A DNA stretch of 64,000 nt from Pararge aegeria (GCF_905163445.1 NC_053204.1:2983501-3047500); one strand, 5' to 3'; numbered from the stretch's first letter, positions 50,407-61,126 are shown. Made by a program: numbers and translations. The notes: generated by a model from the sequence alone, not told the origin.

Positions 50407-50940
50407 GATATGCCCGATAATGACCACGCTGGGCAGGCGGGTTGGTCATCGCAGGGCTAGACTGATCGCCCCGGCGTCGCTGCTGCCCGACACCGGTCTG
50501 TGCCATTTGTTCAGCCTAGCCAATTCGAAGTGGTTATACCGCCACTTGACGGTCGCCAGAGCCTCGTCGGTTAAACGGCAGGGTGCACCACGTGCAGGTG
50601 AGGTTGGCAATTTGGGAGGCTGACTGGTACTAGCCACACCCACTTACACCATATCCGTAACACCATATCCGATAGGATCCGTAACGAAGTGATTCGCCAT
50701 ACTAAAGTGGCAGTGGACTGGTCACGTCTGTCGGAGGACCGATGGAAGTTGGAGTCGAAAGGTCCTCGAGTGGAGACCGCGTGTCGGTAAACGGAGTGTC
50801 GGACGCCCCCCAACTAGATGGAGCGACGACCTCCGAAAAGTGGCAGGCATCGACTGGATGAGGAAAGCCGAAAATAGGAAAAGTTGGCGCTGCTTGAAAG
50901 AGGCCTATGTCCAGCAGTGGACGCTCAAAGGCTGATGATG
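50407..50940 (+). mobile_element. RTE-like LINE insertion with 14-bp target duplication
   Basis: AGGCCTAGTTTAAA is present at 50393-50406 and 50941-50954. The insert ends GGCTGATGATG. Its first half (GACCACGCTGGGCAGGCGGG to about 50640) is an upstream LINE segment. The second half is the C-terminus, so there is probably an internal deletion. Confidence 0.9.
50702..50935 (+). pseudogene. RTE-like reverse-transcriptase C-terminus, 77 open codons
   Basis: Reads LKWQWTGHVCRRTDGSWSRK, VLEWRPRVGKRSVGRPPTRW, SDDLRKVAGIDWMRKAENRK and EAYVQQWTLKG-stop without interruption. Just upstream the matching SDRIRNEVIRHTK is in another frame and there is an in-frame TGA, so a deletion has joined the parts. 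It is the best-preserved example of this end in the window. Confidence 0.85.
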
Positions 50941-51179
50941 AGGCCTAGTTTAAAAGCACTTTTGAAACATCAAGTCAGTATGGTATAGTGACTCTACCAC
51001 CGGTTCGGAAGGCAGGTTCTATCGAGAAGAGAATAGGATTTTCCAGTTTAACAATCTATTCAATTGTTTATGGTGACTGTACCACCGGTTAGAAGACACT
51101 AATATCGGACAGCCAAGTTTCACACAACATTAAAATGAGATTTTTGTACAATTGAATCAATTTAATCACCGGAATGACA

Positions 51180-51285
51180 ACACTTTCAATTGTCAAGTGT
51201 TTTGTGAACGTGTTGCGCGTAAATGTTTACTCTCATCATTTTTCCCTAACGCGCCAAAATAAGTATAACTTGAAAAAAAAATCTA
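51180..51285 (-). repeat. Relative of the 7.55 kb inverted-repeat element
   Basis: ACGCGCCAAAATAAGTATAA matches the inverted left end at 7552-7576. No second end identified. Confidence 0.5.
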
Positions 51286-51329
51286 GTATTAAACCGGTGT
51301 AAACTTTTCATTTTTCAATGTCTTTGCAC

Positions 51330-51530
51330 GTGGGCAAGTAAATTATATCCCTTGTCAGTGGTTATAATCAGCAGATAAAAACTCCCGCCTATGCAGAGGC
51401 GATGTGCCCATATTTTTGGCAGCGTCGCCCATTTGTATCGCCGTAACGGATTAAAAGGAAACTGGTAGGTCGTAAATAAAGTTAAGCTTTTTTTTTTTAA
51501 ATGAGGAAACGGAAAGAGGAAACGCAATTT
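51330..51530. repeat. J fragment, diverged
   Basis: GTGGGCAAGTAAATTATATC and CCTTGTCAGTGGTTATAATC. Confidence 0.5.
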
Positions 51531-51581
51531 GGCCCGAATCGGCGACCATTAATTCGGCTCGGATGTCGACACAGATGACTG

Positions 51582-51711
51582 CAGTGGCGTGCACTTCATA
51601 CATGCACTAAAGCGCTGCCTACCCTAACATTTTCATATAAGTGATTTTGACAATCTATTCCATTTTATTGCTTTATGCTTGCCCTGGTCCAAATTCCTGT
51701 GCACGCCACTG
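51582..51711. mobile_element. hAT MITE 2 copy, 130 bp
   Basis: CAGTGGCGTGCACTTCATAC to TGTGCACGCCACTG, both termini intact. No 8-bp duplication (GATGACTG against GTGTAGTT), perhaps because of flank changes. Confidence 0.85.
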
Positions 51712-51734
51712 GTGTAGTTCCGCAAATATAGCAT

Positions 51735-52005
51735 CGAGGTTATTATACAATTGATGAATTTCTTAATGACAAGGTTGCTTGGAAGCATCCGGTTCCGCTT
51801 TCATCTCTCACAAGATAGAAAAATGAATTTTAAAATGTTGTTGAAATTGGAAAAGAGCAACTGCCGAGTTTCTAGCCGGCTTCTTCTCGGTAGAATCTGC
51901 CTTCCGAACCGGTGGTATAGTCACTATACACAGACAGACGTGACGTTTCAAAAGTGCTTATATTAGGCCTACTTGAAATAAATGAATTTTGAATTTTGAA
52001 AAAAA
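51735..52005 (+). pseudogene. LINE-C 3' end, coding end intact
   Basis: The frame 51741-51818 reads YYTIDEFLNDKVAWKHPVPL then SSLTR-stop. It is followed by the 3' UTR (CCGAGTTTCTAGCCGGCTTC, CTTCCGAACCGGTGGTATAG, GCCTACTTGAAATAAATGAA) and a TTTTGAATTTTGAAA tail. It serves as the reference for the broken copies at 6283 and 42160. Only the last 25 codons of the protein remain. Confidence 0.8.
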
Positions 52006-52082
52006 TAAAAACCGTTTCCAAATGCGAGTCACGCTCTCTCACTGTAAGGGTTCTGTACTTAAAACTTGGCAGGAAACAGCCG

Positions 52083-52345
52083 ACCCCCCTGGCGCAGTGG
52101 TATAAAAGTGGGAAGTCTTGGGTTCGATACCCGGCATAGGCAATTCTGAAATTTACAATTTCAGATTTATTTCTAATCTGTCTGGCCACCACATTACGGA
52201 CGTGCCGCCAAGCGATTTAGCGTTCCGGTACGATGTAGCGTAGAAACCGATTAGGTGCATAGGTTTAATATAACTGCTGCACTGATGGTACCTTGTAGGT
52301 GAGATTGCAGTCAAGGGCTAACATGTAGTAGTAAAAATAAGCATA
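52083..52345 (+). mobile_element. SINE-O, reference copy
   Basis: A third tRNA-headed family. A-box region CCCTGGCGCAGTGGTATAAA, B box GGGTTCGATACCCGGC, then CCGCCAAGCGATTTAGCGTT, CCGGTACGATGTAGCG and GGTGAGATTGCAGTCAAGGG. Three to four copies here, always much diverged from one another. Confidence 0.8.
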
Positions 52346-52484
52346 ACATAACCCATACACTTTGGCTAATCATATCAGTTAGTTTACAATATCCTTGAAA
52401 GGAAGGTGAAACCGCGGGGCACAGATAGATAATTTTTTTTTTAATACATTTTTTTTTATTCCTCTACAGGTCTGCCCTTGACTT

Positions 52485-52672
52485 GACCCACAGCATGGGT
52501 AGGAGAAAATTATCTTCCCGGGGAAGGGATAAAAAATTATCTTCTCCCACAGCTTTATCAACTCTCAGAGCATTGGCTCAGACAAGTGGAAATGATATCC
52601 AAATAATATATGTGTAATAATAAACGGTAGTAAACTTCTCCTATTCCATGTTCCCGTGCTTCAGCGGGGAAT
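52485..52672 (-). mobile_element. J element copy
   Basis: GGAGAAAATTATCTTCCCGG, TTATCAACTCTCAGAGC, GATATCCAAATAATATATGT and CCATGTTCCCGTGCTTCAGC. Confidence 0.75.
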
Positions 52673-52706
52673 CGGGGCTACACTTTTGGTCCCCTGAGCC
52701 GTACTG

Positions 52707-52985
52707 GTTGTAAGTGATGATGCAGTCTAAGATGGTAGCGGGCTAACATTTTAGGGAGTATGTTAGTCATACCCCTAATCGCTTCTACGCGACATCGCAA
52801 CGGAACACTAAATCGCTTAGCGGCACTTCTGTAGGGTGGTAATAAGCCACGGCCAAAGCCCACCAGACCAAACCAGAGAAAATTCAAAAATTTTAAATTC
52901 GAAAATCACCACTGCCGGGAATCGAATCTGGGACCTCCTCCTTCTATTCACAGCGCTCTCCGTTGCGCCAGGGAGGTCGTCAAAT
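52707..52985 (-). mobile_element. SINE-O copy
   Basis: ACACTAAATCGCTTAGCGGC, CCGGGAATCGAATCTGGG (B box) and GTTGCGCCAGGGAGG (A box). Confidence 0.8.
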
Positions 52986-53110
52986 ACATGTGACAAATAA
53001 ATCTATTGTCGCAGGGTTTCTAGCCAGGGTCAGGGGTCCTAGCTTCGGGTTCTCGTCTCTCGTATCTGTGTGTGTTGTTTCGAACGTTTCTTCGTAGTTT
53101 CCATAATTTT

Positions 53111-53388
53111 TTTTCTATTTATTTATAAATATTATACTACGAAAAAACACATCGCTATCTAGCCCCACAGTAAGCGTAGCTTGTGTTACGTGTACTAAGA
53201 TAGCTGATTAATATTTTTTTGTGAATATAATACAAATAAATACTTATAATATACAGATAAACACCCAGACACTGAAAAACATTCCTGTTCATTACACAAA
53301 CATTTTCCAGTTGCGGGAATAGAACCCACGGGCCACGGCCTTGGACTAAGAAAGCAAAGTCGCTGCCCACTGCGCCAACCGGCTGACG
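53111..53388 (-). mobile_element. SINE-A copy
   Basis: AAATATTATACTACGAAAAA to GCGCCAACCGGCTGAC. An 11-base duplication (CCACGGGCCACGGCC) modifies the head. Confidence 0.9.
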
Positions 53389-53524
53389 ATGTATTTACTG
53401 TGCAGCTTTACATCAAAGCTGTAAATTGGGCCATTCACGCTTCTGCACACATTAAAGCAATTAACGCTCAAGTGGTGCTGAAGATGAGTGCCAACCGACC
53501 CACTATGTACCCAATTATGTAATT

Positions 53525-55130
53525 CGAGGGGTGAAAGGCTATTTGGTTTAAGCGACATCTTGGGCGATATTGAGTTATATACATATTCGGAATCAGCAAT
53601 TTTTTCTCCGTCGGATGATGCCGGATTCATTTAAATCTGAGCACTTTTTTGGCGCTTCAAACAACTCTATTTTTGGGTTGTTTCCAAAATGGCAGTGTAT
53701 TATCTGACGTCGTTTTTGCATTAATTTATTACTAGTGTACTTGAACTATACAATGATTTAAAGAACCGAGACTTAAATCAGTAGGCCTTTCTCAGAAAAA
53801 AGATTCAATATCGGTTAAAGCGTTTTTCTTGTTTTTATTTTTTATTAACATGGGACTTAAATCATTTTGATATCCACGATTTACATGTCGTGATGTCGCT
53901 TAAATCATTTGTCCGTCAACAAAATACGACATGGAGTGTCGCTTAAGCTCTTTCAGCTGCATTTATTTTATACCTAGGGTGTTTCTTAAACTAAATAGCC
54001 GTTTTGTTTTAGCTATTTTGCATGTTCGTTAAAACATTTTGGTTCTACTATTATGAAAACCCTTCCATTCTGTGCACTTCTTTTGACCTCCAAAAGGTTC
54101 TCAATACGCCTCATGGCAATAATATGTTACTGTTTTATTCTAGAAAGTATGCTGTTTTTAATTTATGTTTCTACGAAAGCATCACAAGGAACGGTTTTTG
54201 TTTTATCTGGGGAGAATCTGAAGCAAAGAGGGGTGCAAATGAAATTGCCACTATTATAGAGAAGTACATACAGAATGTTGATTCTCGGGGCAACATTAAA
54301 TTTTTGATCTTGTATTCAGATTCTTGTCCTGGACAAAACAAAAATAAAATAGTTCTTGCAGCAATACACAATGCTTTATTGCAATCGACCAATTTAGACT
54401 TTATTTAGAAACTTTATTTATTTTAACTGATGTGGTTGATTAAGACTGAAAGATAATAAATAAAAATATTGATGTTCCTACATTGAGACGTTTTGTACAA
54501 GAGTTCTACTTTATTATTATTACGTGACTTAATAAATACTTGAACTGATTCTGTGTATTTCTTTATTTATTCAATATCAGCACCCGAAATTTTTTGTGAT
54601 AGCGGTATATTCAGGTTGTGTCAACAGCCATTGACTGATTTAGACGCTTAAAATGTTACATCCAACGTCACATTTTCAATACTATTATGTTACTTATGTG
54701 AATTAGCCAGTCAGTCAATTTAATCTCAATTGGCAGGTGAGATAAATAGCTTGCTACAGTTAATTTTGGGCTGCGTCACTTCATGCTGTTTGGCTTATTC
54801 TGAAAATATACTGCAGAGTCGCTTAGTATTTTTTTCCTGTAGCCAATTGTAGTTATGAAGTCACTTAAATCTTTTTTCCGTTCCCTGAAAAATAGTGGCT
54901 TAAGGCAATTCGTATTAAGCGACATTTATCTTCTTAATTAAAGGTCCGTTTTATATGGTATAAGCATCAACACCTTGACGTTTTCAAATTAATTTAAATT
55001 AAGTTTACTCCATTCCAATAGCTGAAGAAGGTTTTTTGTTATGATTTTTTTTCGGAAATTTTAAACTTTAAATGGCTCTCCTGTAAAGTTGCAAAAATGT
55101 CGCTTAAACCAAATAGCCTTTCACCCCTCG
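53525..55130. mobile_element. DNA transposon with 34-bp perfect TIRs, superfamily unassigned
   Basis: The termini are CGAGGGGTGAAAGGCTATTT then GGTTTAAGCGACAT at 53525-53558, and the exact reverse complement at 55097-55130. AATT flanks both ends (53521-53524, 55131-55134). AATT is palindromic, so the true duplication could be AATT or could include the TTCGA edge. Between the ends the motif GTCGCTTAA (or its complement) recurs at about 53894, 53938 and 54922. Looser forms, such as GTCACTTAAA and GTGGCTTAA, occur near 54818, 54860 and 54897. The centre holds a transposase-like fragment. At 1606 bp it is probably a deletion derivative of a longer autonomous element. Confidence 0.9.
54022..54408 (+). 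CDS. Transposase-like (DDE-type) protein fragment, 128 codons
   Basis: The open frame reads CTSFDLQKVLNTPHGNNMLL, then SRKYAVFNLCFYES, FCFIWGESEAKRGANEIATI and LILYSDSCPGQNKNKIVLAA. I recognise the order FDLQKVLxTP, a YNL/FNL block, RGANEI and SDxCxGQNxN. It comes from a poorly annotated protein family common in insects, often thought to be transposon-derived. The two aspartates, in FDLQ and SDSC, are candidate catalytic residues, but that is inference. It lacks both an N-terminal DNA-binding part and a C-terminus, and the stop after TNLDFI truncates it. No frameshift is present. It sits centrally between the 34-bp TIRs, which ties it to this element. Unlikely to be active alone. Confidence 0.7.
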   Translation: MFVKTFWFYYYENPSILCTSFDLQKVLNTPHGNNMLLFYSRKYAVFNLCFYESITRNGFCFIWGESEAKRGANEIATIIEKYIQNVDSRGNIKFLILYSDSCPGQNKNKIVLAAIHNALLQSTNLDFI

Positions 55131-55235
55131 AATTGATAGTGCGCAAACCAATTTTTCTAGCTATTTTAAGCTGGTATCCAGGCTTCCAATTCAGCTAAAA
55201 AGGGACAGTTGATAAAACAATTTTTTATTGAATCA

Positions 55236-55493
55236 ATCCCTATCTCTATCCCTACTAACCCTACTAATATTATAAATGTCAATGTAAGTTTGTTTGTTAC
55301 GCTTTCACGCAAATACTACTTAACTTAACCGATCCTAATGAAATTTTGTACACATATTCTTGGAAGTGTTAGAAGTAATATAGGATGCTTTTTATCCCAA
55401 CATTAAGCTCGGTTCCTTTGGAAGAGGGGATGAAAGTGTTTGACGATTTTACACCATAACTCCGCCAAAATAATAACCGATACATACCACGAT
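55236..55493 (-). repeat. E repeat, truncated copy
   Basis: CCCTATCTCTATCCCTACTA through CACCATAACTCCGCCAAAAT; the head half is missing. Confidence 0.75.
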
Positions 55494-55544
55494 AATATTT
55501 TGAATTTGTCGATATTTAGACCCAGTTGCATGGATCGTCGTCTC

Positions 55545-55773
55545 TGCCCGTAGTCCACCACGCTGGCCCAGTGCGTATTGGTGGACTCCACACACCTTTG
55601 AGAAGATTATGTAGATCTCTCAGGCATACAGGTTTCTTCAAAGTTGAAGCAAATGATATTTTATTACTTAAAACGCACAAACTTATAAAATTTAGATTGG
55701 CTCACTGGGATTCGAACTCGGCTACCTAAAAGTGAAGTCGAGCTACTACCCAATACGCTATTACCGCTCCGGT
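55545..55773 (-). mobile_element. SINE-B copy
   Basis: GTCCACCACGCTGGCCCAGT, CACTGGGATTCGAACTCGGC and CAATACGCTATTACCGC. Confidence 0.85.
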
Positions 55774-56651
55774 ATTTATGTACATTATTTATCGGTTATC
55801 TTATTACCTATAACAGAAGCTACGCTAAATTTAGGGCTGGATGTCTTTTGGTCGCGGTTTTGTGCGAAAGCGTTCCCGTGGCCCTGCTACCAGGCGACAT
55901 GTTGGAACACCGTGGGGTTTAAGTGGGGAAAAAAAAAAGGGCTGGATGTCTGTACGTGTATGTCGTTATTACATATTTATTTATTTATAGCATACCGCGT
56001 AGTTGGAAAGTCTTTCTCTGGAGGTTTTGACCACTGTGGCCGAAATTGGCCACGGAAACTGTGTTCTAAGATAAGTAATAACTGACCCAGCATCCTGTGA
56101 GCCGTCCTAATTTCACACATGTTAACTGTAGCTACATTACGTACGTTTGTGTCAAGTGTTCGTAGAAGGCTGCCTGCAGACTGCCGGAAATTTTAAACGA
56201 GGAAATAAAATATAAATAAAAATAACCTCGTCTGTTAGGTTATGACTACAAAACAAAATTAGTGAAGGTATATTCCCCAATTTTGTATTTAAGTAATAAC
56301 TCGCGGAACAAGATGGCCGATCTGATCGCCTATATACAGAGCGATACTTCGTAGGGCACAAAAGGAACACATTTATTTTTTTATTTCACTAAAAGTTAGC
56401 CTTCGACTGGATTCTCACCTAGTTCCCAAATTAGTTGCCAAAAAAAATCTCTACAAACACTACTAAGGCATTATCCCACTTTACGTGGGGTACGACCGCC
56501 TGCCTTCCTTCAACATTACTTGGATGTTCTTGTTGGTAGAATTACCGCCACTTTTCCCATATATACGTATTCCCGTGTAATACTTTTAATAGGTACTTTT
56601 GTATGTGGTACTTAGACTTGCGAACCAGAAGTGACAAGCGATTGGCCTAGT
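55774..56651. other. No gene; scraps only
   Basis: 55770-55850 contains a broken SINE-A tail (ACAGAAGCTACGCTAAATTT). 56375-56420 holds a SINE-O scrap (GCCTTCGACTGGATTCTCACC, given in part). No long frame. Confidence 0.4.
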
Positions 56652-56894
56652 GATAATAATAATAATAATAAATATACTCCAAAGAAAGCGTAACTTGTGT
56701 TATGGGTACTGAGATAGCTGATGAATATTTTTTTTATGAATATAATACACATAAATACTTATAACATACAGATAAACACCCAGACACTGGAAAACATGCA
56801 TGCTCATCACACAAACATTTTCCAGTAGTGGGAATCGAACCCACGGCCTTGGACTCAGAAAGCAGGGTCGCTGCCCACTGCGCCCCTCGGCCAT
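56652..56894 (-). mobile_element. SINE-A copy, left partner of a head-to-head pair
   Basis: AATAATAATAAATATACTCC to GCGCCCCTCGGCCATC. Confidence 0.9.
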
Positions 56895-57140
56895 CTAGTG
56901 GGCAGCTACCTTTCTTTCTGATTCCAAGGCGGTGGGTTCGGTTCCCACAACTGGAAAATGTTTATGTGATGAACATGAATGTTTGTCAGTGTCTGGGTCT
57001 TAATCTGTCTGTATATTATAAGTATTTATTTGTATCTTATTTATAAAAATATTCATCAGTCACCTTAGTACCTATTACACAAGCTCCACTTACTTTGGGG
57101 CTAGATGTGCAATGTGTGTATTGCCCTAGTATATTTTTTT
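56895..57140 (+). mobile_element. SINE-A copy, right partner
   Basis: TAGTGGGCAGCTACCTTTCT to CTAGATGTGCAATGTGTGTA. It lacks the first dozen bases of the head, which are replaced by the junction with the left partner. Confidence 0.9.
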
Positions 57141-57244
57141 TTATGTATGTAGCACTTGTATTTCAGATCACATGCTGATTTGCCAGTAATTGGCTTAACA
57201 CTATAATTTTGTTAGTTACAGTGATATGAACTGTTGGTGAACCT

Positions 57245-57400
57245 AATGAATGAATGAAAGAATACACTTTTATTGTACACCAAACAAAAAAAAAGTAGTT
57301 ACAGAGATATAAAAAATAGAGAGGAGATAGTGATAGATATGCTGATATAATTAAATAATTATAAACAATTGAAATAAATAAGCGCTCACCAACGCCAGAG
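57245..57400 (-). repeat. LINE-D 3' tail
   Basis: ATGAATGAATGAAAGAATAC then ACTTTTATTGTACACCA, the reverse of the (TTCA)n tail. Confidence 0.7.
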
Positions 57401-57661
57401 AGGTGGTCTCTCAGTTTGTAGTCCGCCTAAACAACGAATGAGCATTCATAATGGCTGCAACAGTAATTTAGCACTTGTTACTCTATATCATCTACTCTCA
57501 GTCTAATATTCACATTAGACGATAGAGGTCATTATACCGTTCAGTACCCTTAGTAAAAGACTCGCTGTACCCCGCAGTTTTACCCGCGTTAACTACAGGT
57601 TGCAGCAGAATCATACAAAGTCTAGTACAACTTTTTTTTAAATCGGAGCTTTCGATTATTA
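57401..57661. other. No recognised feature
   Basis: No frame or family match seen. Confidence 0.3.
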
Positions 57662-57909
57662 CATTTAATAAATAATTAATAAATACACAATACACCCATC
57701 GCCATCCAGCCCCAAAGGAAGCGTAGCTTGTGTTATGTTAATATTTTTATGAACAATATACATAAATACTTATAATATATAGAAAAACACCCAGCCACTG
57801 AAAACATTCTTGTTCATCACACAAACATTTCCCAGTCGTGGGATTCGAACCCACGGCCTTGAACTCAGAAAGCAGGCTCGCTGCCTGCCCACTGCGCCAA
57901 TCGGCCGTC
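57662..57909 (-). mobile_element. SINE-A copy
   Basis: AATACACCCATCGCCATCCA to GCGCCAATCGGCCGTC. Confidence 0.9.
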
Positions 57910-58009
57910 AAACAACAGTCCACTGACCAAAGGCCTCTCCAAACCGTAGGGTATGCCTGTAATCATCACACTGCGTAGACAGGTTTGGTGATCACAGTAA
58001 ATTGCAGTA

Positions 58010-58130
58010 GTAGTACAGAGGATTCTGCTGCCTGTAATCTGTTATATTCCCATAATCGCCTCATATTGTATCTGGCAGGAAGGGGAGTTGTGTTGACAAT
58101 TATATTTTGATCTGCCGTATATGGCTAATA
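58010..58130 (+). repeat. R repeat fragment
   Basis: TTATATTCCCATAATCGCCT and GATCTGCCGTATATGGC; diverged. Confidence 0.5.
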
Positions 58131-58310
58131 GTTGAGTTAATAACATCAAAACCCCCTGGTTAGTTCATTGTGACAACAATCTCAGCACTTCTTCATGCTT
58201 CATTACTTTTTCAGTTTCATGACTTAGTAAGTGAGTTATATTGGTAACTCTGATAAGGATCTCCTCATTTCTGATTTGATCATAAATGGGTAACACAATA
58301 ATATAAATTG

Positions 58311-58757
58311 AACTAATAGCTGTTGCCCACGACTTCTTCTGCGTTTGATTTCGTTTTTTGATGTGGCATTCAATTTAGTTGCAGTTCTAAAAAAAAATTA
58401 AATATTCAGTATCGCTAAGCCTTAAATGAGGGGTTTGCTGCTGCAGCTGAGGAGTTCTGTCCTCTATTTCCAACCACATTCAGATCTACACGAAGTTTGG
58501 GCGAAATTATAACTCTGAAGTACAAAAATAATTATTTAAATTGGTTCTAATTTGTCAGAGTTACTGTGTAAAATATTCAAACACTTTCATGCCCTCTCGC
58601 AAAGGAAGCGAGCTCAACGTCGGGATAAAAAGTATCCTATATTACTTCTAACACTTCCAAGAATATGTGTACAAAGTTTCATGAGGATCGGTTAAGTAGT
58701 TTTTGCGTGAAAGTGTAACGAACAAACTTACAGTGACATTTATAATATTAGTAGGGA
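58311..58757 (+). repeat. E repeat, full copy
   Basis: ACTAATAGCTGTTGCCC to TATAATATTAGTAGGGATTA; a single tail unit. Confidence 0.8.
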
Positions 58758-58913
58758 TTACACGAGATTTGCATAACCACAATAAAATCTCCACATCACC
58801 TGGACCCCTAATTAGCTAATTCATATATAGTGTTTGGGTTTCATGGGGTAAGTTTAATTGGCTTAGCAACAATGGCGGGAGTGTGGTGAATACACAATTG
58901 CATATCTTACTCT

Positions 58914-58937
58914 ATATATATATATATATATATATAT
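58914..58937. repeat. (TA)n microsatellite
   Basis: Twelve TA units. Confidence 0.9.
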
Positions 58938-59060
58938 CATGAATAAATGTATATACTTTTGTTGTACACCACAAAAAGTATATAAAACTGAAGGTTAATA
59001 CAACAAAACAGCATATACAATTCGGTTGTCTTATAGCTACATAGCTCTTACAGGAAAACC
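58938..59060 (-). repeat. LINE-D 3' tail
   Basis: TTTTGTTGTACACCACAAAA and TAGCTCTTACAGGAAAACC, diverged. Confidence 0.65.
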
Positions 59061-59064
59061 ATCT

Positions 59065-59160
59065 ATACATATAAAAGCGAAAGTGTGTGGGTATGTTCCG
59101 TATAGGCTCTGAAACAACTCAACCAATTTCAATGAAACTTTCAGTGAATCTCCGGTATGA
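59065..59160 (+). repeat. I repeat fragment
   Basis: TACATATAAAAGCGAAAGTG, TATGTTCCGTATAGGCTCTG and ATGAAACTTTCAGTGAATCT; see 1035-1172. Confidence 0.65.
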
Positions 59161-59196
59161 TGATTCATGGGTTGATAATATGTATATATATTAATA

Positions 59197-59382
59197 TGTT
59201 TAAGAACATAAATAAAACTAGAGAGTTCGCAATAACAATATGTATTAGCTAGGTAGCTTGACTCGAACTGACTTTGTCATACAATATTTCAACATACCCA
59301 CTTAATTCACTTTATTAAACAACAAAGTAAAAAAGTACCACATAAGTTCTTCTTAAATGTATACACTTGACTGTATATAACA
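59197..59382 (-). repeat. 3' LTR of the Ty3/gypsy element
   Basis: 186 bp, with plus-strand ends TGTTTAAG and TATAACA. An AATAAA polyadenylation signal lies on the minus strand (TTTATT at 59311-59316). It has C where the 5' LTR has A near position 59208. Confidence 0.95.
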
Positions 59383-59392
59383 TACCTCCCCA
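59383..59392 (-). other. Polypurine tract
   Basis: Minus-strand TGGGGAGGTA directly abuts the 3' LTR, the expected primer for plus-strand synthesis. Confidence 0.8.
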
Positions 59393-59545
59393 AAAAGAAT
59401 GATTTTACAATAACCAAAGAATATATATACTTCTAAAAATAAACTAAATCTAATCAACCAACAGAATACAAACCAAACTTAAAGCGAATATAAATCAAAT
59501 AACTAATTCAAGTATAATCCCCAATTTTGATAATTATTAAGTCAC

Positions 59546-61126
59546 TTAAGGTCTCTGGTACGGTGACTTAGAACACATACTACATTTATTTTTGATTTTG
59601 CCTGTCCTTTCCGAGGTAGAAGGAATCCCTAACATTTCAGCCCATTGAGAAGAATCTGGTATGGTAATTATTGCCTCAGATCCTTGACTACTTCCTTCTT
59701 TTCCCTCATTTAAGTCCTCATTCATGTTCTCATCAGTTTCTTCAGTTCCTTGGTTGGGCACTGGAGTTCCATTATTTTCCTCTTTTTCTTCTGTCTGAGT
59801 TGTTGCCGCTGTTTTTTTAATTAATTGATCAATATGTCGATTAACAATCACACCATCATTGGTTTCAATCTTGTAGCTCGATGGACCTATTTTTTCGTTT
59901 ATGATACCTGGTAGCCATCTTGGCCCCATATTGCTATAATTTCTGTACATTATCTGTTGACTTACATTAGTCTGTCGTGGCTTCTTTTGGTTATTGTTGC
60001 TTATCTGTTTCTCTGTCTTCTTATTTTGCAGGTTATCTGGATGCAGAGTATCTAAAAGTGTTCGTAGACGCCTCTTCATTAACAATTCGGCAGGGCTTTT
60101 GTTGGTTGTTGTGCATGGCGTACTTCTAAGCGCCAACAATAAATTAGGAATTCTAACCTCCCATGATAAGGAGTCCATTTTCTTTAGCTTATCTTTTATT
60201 GTCTGTACCATCCGCTCCGCTAACCCATTAGTAGCGGGGTGGTAGGGTGCAGTAGTCACATGCCGAATATTATTAGCCTTCAAGAACTTCTGCATTTCGC
60301 TCGATACAAAAGAAGTGCCGTTATCAGACACCAACATTTCACACAACCCGTGTGTTGCAAAAGCTGATCTCAAAAGTCTTATCACTGTAGCTGACGTTGT
60401 GTTGTTAACCATATATAGTTCAGGCCATCTTGAGTGTGCGTCAACAATTATTAAAAAATACTTGCTATGAAACGGTCCAGCAAAATCAATGTGGAGTCTT
60501 GACCATGGTCTTGCTGGTGTAATCCATTCATGACTCGTCTTTGGCGGCATATGTCGGTTTTCTAAGCACTTTGTGCAACTGCCGATTAACGATTCGACAT
60601 CTTCATTGAGCCCTGGCCACCACACATAGCTTCGCGCTACTGCTTTAGTTTGTACTATTCCTGTATGTGATTTGTGTAAAACTTGTAATACCTGTTGTCT
60701 AAAGGATCTTGGCACTACTACCCTGCAACCAAGGAGTATACAGTCATTTTGCAACGACAACTCTAACCGGTGTAACCAAAACGGTCGTAATTCTCTATCT
60801 TTTACTTTTGCAGGCCACCCGCGCTGAATATAGTGTACCACTTGACACAAGGTTTTGTCTTGTCTTGTCGCTGAAGCTATGTGTTCTGCATCATAGGGAA
60901 AGTCTTCAGATGTTTCAGCCATTAGCAAAATGTCGCAAAATTGCTGTTCAGGCTGTTCTGGAACCGGTTGTGGCCATCTACTTAGGCTATCCGCACTACC
61001 AATCTTTGGTCCAGGTTTGTATGTTATTTCATAGTTATGTGAAGTAAGTGCAATAGCAATTCTAGTCAACCGAGGTGAGAGCATGTTGGGCATAGGTTTA
61101 TTGGGGTCAAAAATCCCGAGCAGTGG
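59546..61126 (-). pseudogene. Downstream part of pol: RNase H end and integrase, after the TAG
   Basis: In the same frame as the upstream part; the first Met is at 61093. The first residues complete RNase H (SHNYEITYKPG). The integrase zinc-binding HH-CC region spans LHKSHTGIV to CTKC. The catalytic core has D in LHIDFAG (60487-60485), D in VSDNGTSF (60325-60323) and E in LAERMV (60217-60215), an intact DD35E arrangement. A GPY/F-like module follows (GPRWLPGIINEKIGPSSYKI) and then a charged tail rich in E and N. It ends at 59546. Without readthrough of the TAG these domains would not be made as one polyprotein. Confidence 0.9.

Larger units (their letters stand above)
50374..51020 (-). repeat. 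LINE-C 3' UTR interrupted by an RTE-like LINE
   Basis: TTAATTTATTTCAAGTAGGC at 50379 continues after the insert with AAGCACTTTTGAAACATCAA and CACCGGTTCGGAAGGCAGG. Confidence 0.85.

Noticed and set aside
59994..61047. Plus-strand frames of 83 and 112 codons opposite pol
   Set aside because: Antisense shadows of the retrotransposon coding strand.
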